In this document: piece by piece, positions 21,023 through 28,331 of the stretch
Position numbering within the stretch: the first letter of the stretch is position 1
How the letters are laid out: the number at the start of each line of letters is the position of its first letter
NCBI GenBank assembly: GCA_900319195.1
Contig: ONNL01000123.1
Coordinates: 1-34,188, forward strand
Direction: 5' to 3'
Length of the DNA stretch: 34,188 bases
Origin: an uncultured Ruminococcus sp.
Lineage (GTDB): Bacteria > Bacillota > Clostridia > Oscillospirales > Ruminococcaceae
Notes under the pieces: generated by a model
What the model was told of the DNA's origin: nothing
The model's database searches: none
Seen by the model: the letters and a program-made list of their open reading frames with translations, nothing else
Translations under genes and position numbers: made by a program

Positions 21023-23665
21023 TTATGTCAGATATTTTTCAAGCGTTCTGAACAGCAGTACCTCATCTATAGGCTTTGCGAGGTGAGCGTTCATTCCCGA
21101 CTGAATGCATTTTTTGATGTCCTCCTCAAAGGCGTCCGCGGTCATTGCTATTATCGGTATCGTGCCTGCATCCTCACGGTCGAGAGCTCTTATCGCCTCA
21201 GCCGCCTCAAAGCCGTTCATATTCGGCATTCTGAGGTCCATGAGTATGCAGTCGTAGTAGCCGGCCTCGGAATCGGAGAATCTCTGTACAGCTACTCTTC
21301 CGTCCTCAGCCACCTCGGAGATGATACCCTTTTCTTCGAGGATAGCTCGCGCAATTTCGGCATTTATCTCGTAGTCCTCAGCAATGAGTATGCGCCTGCC
21401 TGCAAGACCGTCCGCAGTGTGAGCCTTTTCCGTTTCGTGTGCGGAGCTGTCCGCGTCCTTATCGGTATCAGTGAAAAACGGGAGCAGACCGTGATAGAGC
21501 GTGGACTTGAAGATAGGCTTTCCGATGAAGCCGTCAATGCCGCTCTCACGCGCTCTTTCCGCAACGTCGTTCCAGTCGTAAGCCGATATCAGAACTATCG
21601 GAGCTTCGGGAGCAGCAAGCTTCTTTATCCTACGTGCAGTTTCAATGCCGTCGATTCCCGTGAGACGAAGGTCAACGAGGAATAGCCCGTAGTCATTTTC
21701 CTTTGCAAGCTCTTCCGCACGGTAGCCGTCAAGACACCAATCCGCCTTGATCCCGAGCTCCTCGAGGAACCTTGTCACCGTCGTGCATATATCGGTGTTG
21801 TCGTCGATGACAAGCGCATTTGCCGCAGGGAGCTTCATGTCGCACTCGTCGGTCTCCGAGCGCTCAAGGTCGAGTATGACGTGGAAGGTCGTACCCTGTC
21901 CCTGTACGGAATCTACCTTTATTTCGCCATTCATAGCCTGAATGATGTAGTTCGTGATAGCAAGACCGAGTCCCGAGCCCTCTGCCTTGTGGACACGCTT
22001 GTTATCCTCACGCTCGAATGCGGTGAACAGCTTTTCCTTGAATTCATCACTCATGCCGATACCCGTATCGCTGACAATAAAGTGGGTGCGGACGTTCTTT
22101 TTGCTGTCGGACGGCTCCTGATAGAGCCTGAGTGTTATCCGTCCGCCCTCCTGCGTGAATTTTACGGCATTTCCGAGCAGATTTATGAGTATCTGATTTA
22201 TGCGGACACCGTCGCAGAAAACATTTTCAGAGAGGATATTGTCTATCAGTATGTCAAAGCTCTGGTGCTTGCGGAGCGTCTGCGGTCGTATTATGCTGAG
22301 CATGGTCTGCATTGTCTCCCTGAGAGAGACGAGCTCTGTGCGGATAGTCATTTTTCCGCTTTCAATCTTGGACATATCGAGGATATCGTTGATGAGTCCG
22401 AGGAGCTGTTTTCCCGAATTTTCGATAGTTGTAAGGCAGTGCTGGACCTGCTTTTTGTCGTCGATGCTGTTCTTTGCGATTGAGGTCATTCCGATGATAG
22501 CGTTCATAGGTGTGCGGATATCGTGCGACATATTGGAGAGGAATTCGCTCTTTGCGCGGTTGGCATTTTCAGCCTGTGTGCGAGCGCTTTCCGCGGCAAG
22601 ACGCGATTTTTCAGCCTGTGTCCTTGCGCTCTCCGCGGCGAGTATAGCCTTTTGGAGCTGCTGCGTATTCTTTTTCATGCGATTGAGGTAGGTCACGAAT
22701 ATCATCACCGACATGAGAAGTATCACGAGCATGGCGCACGATATGGAGATAGTCCTCGCGCGTGACATATTGCGTATCGCCTCATCAAGTCTGCCGTAGG
22801 GCATTATGGTAACAAGCGACCACGAGCTGTTAGGGAGCGGTGTTACGCATACCGAGCGGTTTTCGTCCACATTCAGAGCCCTGTCGGTGTACCGCACCTT
22901 CATGGTAAAGCGTTCTCTTTTTGCGATAGCCGCTTTCAGCTTGTCCACGGCTTCTGAGGCACTCATGTTGTCGGGTGAAGCGTGGAGCAGTATCTTCTCG
23001 AAGTATGTAGCCTCCGTATTTTCGACGCTTGAGATAAAGTAGGTACCGTCAGCATTGATAAACGAGGAATACACGAGACTGTTTGGGTTTTGGAGGTCAA
23101 GGTAGTTGAGGAATGAGATGAAGTCCTTGCAGAAGATACAGCCGATACTGGTATTGCCGTTATCCATTTTCACCTCAAGCGGAAGTCCGTATGTCACCAT
23201 GACATCGTCCTTGACGTTTGACGTAGCCGATATCATGGTATCGCCTGCAAGCACGCCTTTTTTGAAATCGTCCTCGTTGTCGATAGTGCCTTTTTTCAAG
23301 TCATGACCGTGCTTTGAGAATATCTCCTGAATGTTCCCGTCGCTGTCATAAAGACCGATAAAGACAAAGCCCGACGGCTCACCGAGTCTCAGCAGCTCGG
23401 GCTGCTTTCGGCTCTCGGAGACCTCATTTACCGAGTCAACGATAGCCTGTGCTTCTTCGGTACGTATCCGGGTAATGGTCATGTAGTGGCTCGTTATCTG
23501 GTCTGCCATGCCCTTTACATAGGTATATCCGACCTCTTTGGTGTCCTTGTTGTTGGAATGGGAAATATACAGACCCAGTATGACAAATGTTGTGATTATA
23601 ACTAAAAGTGACAGCGTTGTCCCGAGCAGTAAATGTTTTTTGAGCTGTTTCTGCCTTGCCTCCAT
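21023..23665 (-). CDS. Hybrid sensor histidine kinase with two receiver domains
   Basis: 880 residues; AAGGGGG six bases before the ATG. TM1 about 13-35, an extracytoplasmic sensor of about 275 residues (Cache-like layout, family not certain), and TM2 about 310-332. Then a coiled coil with two copies of LAAESARTQAE, visible as a DNA repeat at about 22555-22640. The HisKA domain has H381 in MSHDIRTPMNAIIG; the ATPase domain has the N box (INLLGNAVKFT), DTGIGM and GSGLGLAI. Two receivers follow, with phospho-acceptors D665 (FLVDLRLTG) and D810 (LMDLRMPN). There is no built-in Hpt domain; the stand-alone Hpt gene two positions downstream supplies it. The signal is unknown. First gene of the kinase-regulator-Hpt operon. 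Confidence 0.93.
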   Translation of the reverse strand: MEARQKQLKKHLLLGTTLSLLVIITTFVILGLYISHSNNKDTKEVGYTYVKGMADQITSHYMTITRIRTEEAQAIVDSVNEVSESRKQPELLRLGEPSGFVFIGLYDSDGNIQEIFSKHGHDLKKGTIDNEDDFKKGVLAGDTMISATSNVKDDVMVTYGLPLEVKMDNGNTSIGCIFCKDFISFLNYLDLQNPNSLVYSSFINADGTYFISSVENTEATYFEKILLHASPDNMSASEAVDKLKAAIAKRERFTMKVRYTDRALNVDENRSVCVTPLPNSSWSLVTIMPYGRLDEAIRNMSRARTISISCAMLVILLMSVMIFVTYLNRMKKNTQQLQKAILAAESARTQAEKSRLAAESARTQAENANRAKSEFLSNMSHDIRTPMNAIIGMTSIAKNSIDDKKQVQHCLTTIENSGKQLLGLINDILDMSKIESGKMTIRTELVSLRETMQTMLSIIRPQTLRKHQSFDILIDNILSENVFCDGVRINQILINLLGNAVKFTQEGGRITLRLYQEPSDSKKNVRTHFIVSDTGIGMSDEFKEKLFTAFEREDNKRVHKAEGSGLGLAITNYIIQAMNGEIKVDSVQGQGTTFHVILDLERSETDECDMKLPAANALVIDDNTDICTTVTRFLEELGIKADWCLDGYRAEELAKENDYGLFLVDLRLTGIDGIETARRIKKLAAPEAPIVLISAYDWNDVAERARESGIDGFIGKPIFKSTLYHGLLPFFTDTDKDADSSAHETEKAHTADGLAGRRILIAEDYEINAEIARAILEEKGIISEVAEDGRVAVQRFSDSEAGYYDCILMDLRMPNMNGFEAAEAIRALDREDAGTIPIIAMTADAFEEDIKKCIQSGMNAHLAKPIDEVLLFRTLEKYLT

Positions 23666-23749
23666 ATTGATCCCCCTTTTTGAAATCCATTACATCATTA
23701 GTGTTAATACTACATAGCAAGCCTCAGATCATTCTTTATGTTGGCTATA

Positions 23750-23777
23750 ATTATACCACAGTTTCACCAAAAAACAA
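23750..23777 (-). promoter_or_regulatory. Promoter of the phosphorelay operon
   Basis: Minus-strand -10 TATAAT (23750-23755) and a weaker -35 TTGTTT (23772-23777), 16-base spacer. Leader about 80 bases. Confidence 0.6.
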
Positions 23778-23818
23778 GTACAATATGTAAACAAATCGTT
23801 CTTTTTGAAGAAAAATGC

Positions 23819-23852
23819 AAAAAAAGGGAAGTCTCCTTTGCAGAGACCTCCC
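23819..23852 (-). terminator. Terminator of the spo0A / flavin reductase transcript (repeat family copy C)
   Basis: Minus strand: GGGAGGTCTC (23843-23852) pairs with GAGACTTCCC (23826-23835), then seven T (23819-23825). The sequence belongs to the same family as 4663 and 18676, keeping the outer TCCCCGAT. Confidence 0.85.
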
Positions 23853-23893
23853 CGATAAACATTCATTTAATTGCCTTGTTGATGCTATGTGCC

Positions 23894-24400
23894 TTATTCC
23901 TTTATGTATGCCGCAGCTATCTCCGCTATGAAAGCTCTGTGATATGCGTCAGCGCCGTAGCACTGCTGATGTATCTCCTTGTCAATGAAGCCCTTCTCCT
24001 CCATATCGTAGGTATAGAGCTTTTTGCAGACGAGTACGAGCTCAGCCTGTGCAAAGGTAACTGTACCGTCTATCTCGGCGGGGACAAGTCCTGTTTCCTT
24101 TGCCTTGTCAACGTCCCTGCCTGAATGTGCGCCGCAGTATGCAAGAGCGCTTCTCATATCCTCACCGAAGAACGAAGCCGTAAAGGTGTCGTTATCCTCG
24201 ACAAATCCGAGGGTATGGCGCGATGTCCTGATATAGCAGGTGAGAACATTCTTGTTCCAGAGCACACCGAGCTGACCCCATGAAGCTGTCATGGTGTTCC
24301 ATTTTTCTGCATTGCCTGCCGTGAGAAGCATCCACTGCTTGCCTATCTTCTCAAAGGGACTGAACCTCTGCTCCGCAAAATTTACCTTTTTGAATGACAT
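23894..24400 (-). CDS. Flavin reductase-like FMN-binding protein
   Basis: 168 residues, compact and soluble. It shows the split-barrel flavin reductase pattern: NTMTASWGQLGVLWNKNVLTCYIRTSRHT (about 35-63) and a following FTASFFGEDMRSAL segment, where the family binds FMN. Such proteins reduce flavin or act as flavoproteins with NAD(P)H; the partner is not evident. Many clostridia carry this short form as a stand-alone protein. The ATG has GGAGGAGG a few bases upstream. It starts 32 bases after spo0A and ends at the terminator at 23819-23852, so it is probably co-transcribed with spo0A, with no obvious functional link. Confidence 0.85.
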   Translation of the reverse strand: MSFKKVNFAEQRFSPFEKIGKQWMLLTAGNAEKWNTMTASWGQLGVLWNKNVLTCYIRTSRHTLGFVEDNDTFTASFFGEDMRSALAYCGAHSGRDVDKAKETGLVPAEIDGTVTFAQAELVLVCKKLYTYDMEEKGFIDKEIHQQCYGADAYHRAFIAEIAAAYIKE

Positions 24401-24432
24401 ATGTATTCCTCCTCCGCGGAGCTCTGCCCCGC

Positions 24433-25194
24433 TTATGCTGATATTTTTTCAAGCTCCAACTTGTATCTCAGGCGGAGCTTATCTGTTATGAGTGCAATAA
24501 ATTCGGAATTTGTCGGCTTGCCCTTGCACGTATCGACCGTATAGCCGAAAAATGCGTTGAGCGTATCGACATTTCCTCTGTTCCACGCTATCTCTATCGC
24601 ATGGCGGATAGCTCGCTCCACACGCGATGAGGTGGTATTATATATCCCTGCAACTGTCGGATAAAGCAGCTTTGTGACGCTCTCAAGCAGGCTCTTGTCC
24701 CTTACGGAATAGAGGATAGCCGTCCTGAGATAGTGATAGCCCTTTATATGCGCAGGAACACCGAGCTGGTGGATTATGTCCGTTATGACGACCTCCATGT
24801 CGTCGCTGAAGCTGTCCGCTCTGTCACCGAGAGATGATACAACTGCATTGTAAAGGTCATCAGCTTCATATGGTCTGAGGAGCATTTTTGAAGCGCCGTT
24901 ATCCATTACCTGTCTCTCGATGAACTCGTTGTCATATGCCGATGTTATGATGAATGCAGGCACCTTCACTCCCATTTCGCGCACCTTTTTCATCATCGTT
25001 ACAACGTCGCCGTTCTGCACATTGATGTCCACGACAACTGCGTCGGGCGATTCCTTCTTTATCGAATCAATTATGACATTGCAGTCCTTGCGGCGAGTAT
25101 ATGCGTACATTCCTCTCTCACGAAGCTTATTGGCTGTGCTTATGCCTGTCTCCGCCGTGTCGTCACCGATAAGTACCTTTATCTTGTTGTTCAT
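24433..25194 (-). CDS. spo0A: Sporulation master regulator Spo0A
   Basis: 253 residues from the ATG at 25192-25194, with GGAGG seven bases upstream. The C-terminal DNA-binding domain is unmistakable: HQLGVPAHIKGYHYLR, then SSRVERAIRHAIEIAWNRGN, FGYTV and KPTNSEFIALITDKLRL. The N-terminal receiver keeps D11-D12 and the phospho-acceptor D56, but the surroundings depart from the norm: DINVQNGDVV replaces the usual D-L-x-M-P-x-x-D-G, and the conserved lysine of the L-K-P motif is an arginine (LLRPYE). Phosphorylation may be altered. In clostridia Spo0A is phosphorylated directly by orphan kinases; none is adjacent unless the kinase at 21023 serves it. A TATTAT about 25245-25250 may be its -10. 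No clear terminator separates it from the HAD gene. Confidence 0.95.
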   Translation of the reverse strand: MNNKIKVLIGDDTAETGISTANKLRERGMYAYTRRKDCNVIIDSIKKESPDAVVVDINVQNGDVVTMMKKVREMGVKVPAFIITSAYDNEFIERQVMDNGASKMLLRPYEADDLYNAVVSSLGDRADSFSDDMEVVITDIIHQLGVPAHIKGYHYLRTAILYSVRDKSLLESVTKLLYPTVAGIYNTTSSRVERAIRHAIEIAWNRGNVDTLNAFFGYTVDTCKGKPTNSEFIALITDKLRLRYKLELEKISA

Positions 25195-25329
25195 TTTTAT
25201 TCCTCCGTTATCATTTACTTCTGTGTTCATCACACTGCTATAATATGATAACACACCACACCCGCGAGGTGCAACGGAGAATAATGGAACTTTTCGGAGA
25301 TTACGCTCGGGAAAACTCCAAAAAAGTAG

Positions 25330-26646
25330 TCAGTGTTTTTTCTTGTCGGAATGCAGGTGCACTTTACCGAGAATATTTTCGGACATCGTGCGAACCTTTG
25401 TCCCGGGAGGGAACATTCTGTCTGCAAGACGGGAAAGAGCGTTTCCGCTGCTGTTGTGCTCGTAAATCGGCACAATTTCGGGTTCTGCGACAGATGATGC
25501 CCACTTTTTGAGTAATGTCGGTGAAAGCTGCTTTGAAAGGAGCTTTCTGTCAGCCTCTCCGCAGCATTTCCCGATAAATCTCAGCGGCAGTCCACAGCCT
25601 TCGCTGATGCCGTTCTCCGCTTTATCGCCAAAATATTCCTCGTATATAGCCGCAAAGCTTTCCGCACCCGACTTAGCGGCAGGGTTCTTTTCAAGAGCCT
25701 CGATAAGCTTTGCTTCAAGCTCACTGCGCTTTTCGCTCCCGTCCGTGAAGCCGAGCGCTCCGAGGACTACAAATCCCATCATGTCGGCATTTCCGCAGAA
25801 ATCGCTCTGAAAGCTCTTGCTCTGCGGAACATCGAACGCCCACATCGCATACAGTCCGAATATCCGGCGCAGAGTGATATAACGGGGACTGTCATAGTCA
25901 TACAGAGCCTCCTTCTCGCAGAAGCCGCGCACACGTCCCGTCTTTTCCATGCAGTCGGTAGGGGAGGGCAGGAGCAGTGCCTTTGCCCCGTTCATGACCG
26001 CAAACTGCACGTCAAACGTGACATCTCCGCCTATATGCAATAGCTGCGGCGCTTTGACTCCAGCTTTTTCAAGCGTAGGAGCTACCCAGCTGTTTGCATT
26101 TGCCTTCGGCTGTTCGCGCAGCATTACCAGTCCGTCGCACGAGCCGTAGCCGCACTTTTCAATGACCGCCTTTACGGTCTCCTCGGGATAGCAGGTGTCG
26201 GCAATTATGACCACTCTCTTGCCGCAGGATTTCGCCTCGCGGTAGAGCTCCTTTGCAAAGCCTCGGGGACAGCTGTATTCCACCTCGAGCTCCTGCTCCC
26301 TCTGCATGAGCTTTTCCGATATTTCCGCAGAAATATGCTCCTTGGATCTCAGCAGCTTGTAAATGTCCGCAAGTGTGACGCGCGTTATCAGTCCGCTCTT
26401 TTTCAGAGCCGCTTCCTCGGCGTTTTCTCTCATTGCCGAAAAGCTCTCGTCCCTGCCCGTAAGCTCCGTGAAATAGCTGTTCATGAGCAGATATATGTCG
26501 CTCTGCGCGGAGAGCGGCTTCACCGCAAGGACTCCGCAAAGCTTGAAGCTGACTGCTCGGCAATGGCTGTCGCGCACTGCTGTCAGCATTTTCTTTTTAA
26601 GCTCGATCTGCTCTGATGACAGAGCCCGTGTCAGACTGCCGCTCAT
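25330..26646 (-). CDS. HAD-like protein lacking the catalytic aspartate
   Basis: 438 residues. The N-terminal half resembles the HAD-type hydrolases found with surface-glycan genes: AVSFKLCGVLAVKPLSA (32-48) aligns with the 'S-F-D-I-F-D-T-L' motif, KRVVIIADTCYPEE with motif II, and HIGGDVTFDVQFAVMNGAKALLL with the motif IV region. The nucleophile is replaced by Lys35 and the downstream Asp-Thr by Gly-Val, so phosphatase activity is not expected. The C-terminal 200 residues (WAFDVPQSKSF...) are alpha-helical and unrecognised. The ATG overlaps the GH26 stop (ATGA) and has AAGGAGG seven bases upstream, so it is translationally coupled to the glycosidase. A binding or regulatory role is an open possibility. 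Confidence 0.7.
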   Translation of the reverse strand: MSGSLTRALSSEQIELKKKMLTAVRDSHCRAVSFKLCGVLAVKPLSAQSDIYLLMNSYFTELTGRDESFSAMRENAEEAALKKSGLITRVTLADIYKLLRSKEHISAEISEKLMQREQELEVEYSCPRGFAKELYREAKSCGKRVVIIADTCYPEETVKAVIEKCGYGSCDGLVMLREQPKANANSWVAPTLEKAGVKAPQLLHIGGDVTFDVQFAVMNGAKALLLPSPTDCMEKTGRVRGFCEKEALYDYDSPRYITLRRIFGLYAMWAFDVPQSKSFQSDFCGNADMMGFVVLGALGFTDGSEKRSELEAKLIEALEKNPAAKSGAESFAAIYEEYFGDKAENGISEGCGLPLRFIGKCCGEADRKLLSKQLSPTLLKKWASSVAEPEIVPIYEHNSSGNALSRLADRMFPPGTKVRTMSENILGKVHLHSDKKKH

Positions 26647-28313
26647 GACTTATCCTCCTTGTCGGTAGATTTTTCGGTCGTGCTCTCTTCCGCGGAAACA
26701 TCCTTCGCTGTCCCGAACATCTCGCTGTATTCGTCGAGAGTGAGAGCACCCTCGGAGTTATAGAGGTGAATGAGCGAGTCCGCGGAGGTGAATTCCTCGG
26801 AGAGCGCACCGTTTTCGTCTGTGATGTACTTGCTGTGCCACAGTCCGAAGAACGACCACACCGCATTATCGCGGAATGCCGAATCAACATCGGGTATGCT
26901 TCCGCACTCGCTTATCGCAATAAGCTTTCCCTCGCCCGAGAATTTGCTGAACGCAGCAAACTTCTCGCTGAACTTCGCACCGTAGTCCTTTTCGCCGTCG
27001 AGGTAGAGGTCGAGTGCGGCAATGTCATAGGTCGATGGGTCAACGATGGTGTCCTCGCTCTGTCCGTTCCAGACCCAGATGAGATTGTCGAGGTCATAGT
27101 ATTCGGTAAGGCGCTTGTAGAGCAGGTCCCAGAGCCATTTGTAGCTCTCAGCACCGTCGGCTCCCCACCAGAACCAGCTTCCGCTTCCCTCGGGGAGCGG
27201 TCTCCACAGGACAGGAACCCCCTTGTTTTTCAGTGAGGTGAGCTGACCTGCCATGCTGTCTATGTCAAGAATGAGCCGATAGGTCTGCTCGGTTATCCTG
27301 CCCTCACTGTAAAAGGAGCGTATGGTCTGCTCGGAATGGAGCGCTATATCCACATTCGTGACAGCGTCCGCAAGCCTGAAATCCGTCTCGTCTGAGCGCG
27401 GAGAGCGTATGTCCCCCGGAGCACTCCAGTACCATGTAACTGCCGATATTCCGCCATTTCTGTACCAATCCGCACAGGAATCTATAAGCAGGAAGCTCTC
27501 GTCGTAGGACTCCTTCGGCACGTCAAGGCAGGTGCATCTCATGACGGGATACTTGCCGGTGGTGCTGTATATGAGGTCAGCCTCGGTATTGCCTATACCT
27601 GCGGCATACTGACCTGTGATGATGTATTTTCCGTAGCACTCCGAAAGGTTTTTCAGAAGCTCCCTTGCAGAATCGCCTGCATTTTCGTTGACAGGCTCGC
27701 CGCTGTTATCGTAGGTTATCTCCCTCAGCGACTCGTTGTCCTTCATGATGAGATAGTCAAGGCAGAGGTCACCGTCGGGGACAAATTCCACCTCTGACGC
27801 TCCCTTCGTGAAGAAAACCCCGCTGAGAGTGACCTGTGTGTACTTTCCGTCGGACGAGGTCTCAAACACCGTGAGCTCCTCGCCGTTGAGCTTTATCTTG
27901 CAGTTCACAGCCGCCTTTGACAGCACATTGAAGGAGATGTCGTAGTGCTGGCTGCTCGGCGCGTCAACATTGAACTTGACTCCGCTGCCGCCTGCAAAGC
28001 TCGTGACATAGCCGTCTCCGCTGTAGCCCTCGTTTGCGGTATCGAACTTTATGCCCTTGCCAAGCTCAGCATTTTCCGCCTCATATATGATACCCGTGTC
28101 CTTCTGCTCTATCTCGGGGTAAGTGACCGGAGCCTCCTCAAAGGTCGCGCTCGGAGGCGGAGCTGTTGCCGCTTCTGTTGTCTCGCCGTCCGCCTCAACT
28201 ATGGGAACAGGCGGCATATCCACCACCTTCGGTTCCTTTTTCTTACAGCCGCTCACACCGCCGAAAAGCACCGCAGCAGCGACAGCAAAAGAAATTTTTC
28301 TTGATAGCTTCAT
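26643..28313 (-). CDS. GH26-family glycoside hydrolase lipoprotein with CBM35-like module
   Basis: 556 residues. Signal peptide with lipobox VSGC (Cys 23); Pro/Thr-rich spacer; a beta domain about 73-200 (YEAENAELGKGI..., typical of CBM6/35 carbohydrate-binding modules); then a GH26 catalytic domain about 215-525. Landmarks: YGKYIITGQYA at the start, VTWYWSAPGD, RPLPEGSGSWFWWG with the acid/base E375, LIWVWNG, and LIAISECGS with the nucleophile E469. GH26 enzymes are mostly beta-mannanases. The residue before the acid/base is Pro where classic mannanases have His, so specificity may differ. It is surface-anchored, and is followed by the HAD-like gene. GGAGG precedes the ATG; the gap from GH95 is 18 bases. 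Confidence 0.88.
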   Translation of the reverse strand: MKLSRKISFAVAAAVLFGGVSGCKKKEPKVVDMPPVPIVEADGETTEAATAPPPSATFEEAPVTYPEIEQKDTGIIYEAENAELGKGIKFDTANEGYSGDGYVTSFAGGSGVKFNVDAPSSQHYDISFNVLSKAAVNCKIKLNGEELTVFETSSDGKYTQVTLSGVFFTKGASEVEFVPDGDLCLDYLIMKDNESLREITYDNSGEPVNENAGDSARELLKNLSECYGKYIITGQYAAGIGNTEADLIYSTTGKYPVMRCTCLDVPKESYDESFLLIDSCADWYRNGGISAVTWYWSAPGDIRSPRSDETDFRLADAVTNVDIALHSEQTIRSFYSEGRITEQTYRLILDIDSMAGQLTSLKNKGVPVLWRPLPEGSGSWFWWGADGAESYKWLWDLLYKRLTEYYDLDNLIWVWNGQSEDTIVDPSTYDIAALDLYLDGEKDYGAKFSEKFAAFSKFSGEGKLIAISECGSIPDVDSAFRDNAVWSFFGLWHSKYITDENGALSEEFTSADSLIHLYNSEGALTLDEYSEMFGTAKDVSAEESTTEKSTDKEDKS

Positions 28314-28331
28314 CTTATCCTCCGAAAAGCG

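Noticed and set aside
22555..22640. Short tandem DNA repeat that could suggest a repeat array.
   Set aside because: It encodes two in-frame copies of a coiled-coil segment in the histidine kinase; no CRISPR-like spacing exists anywhere in the window.
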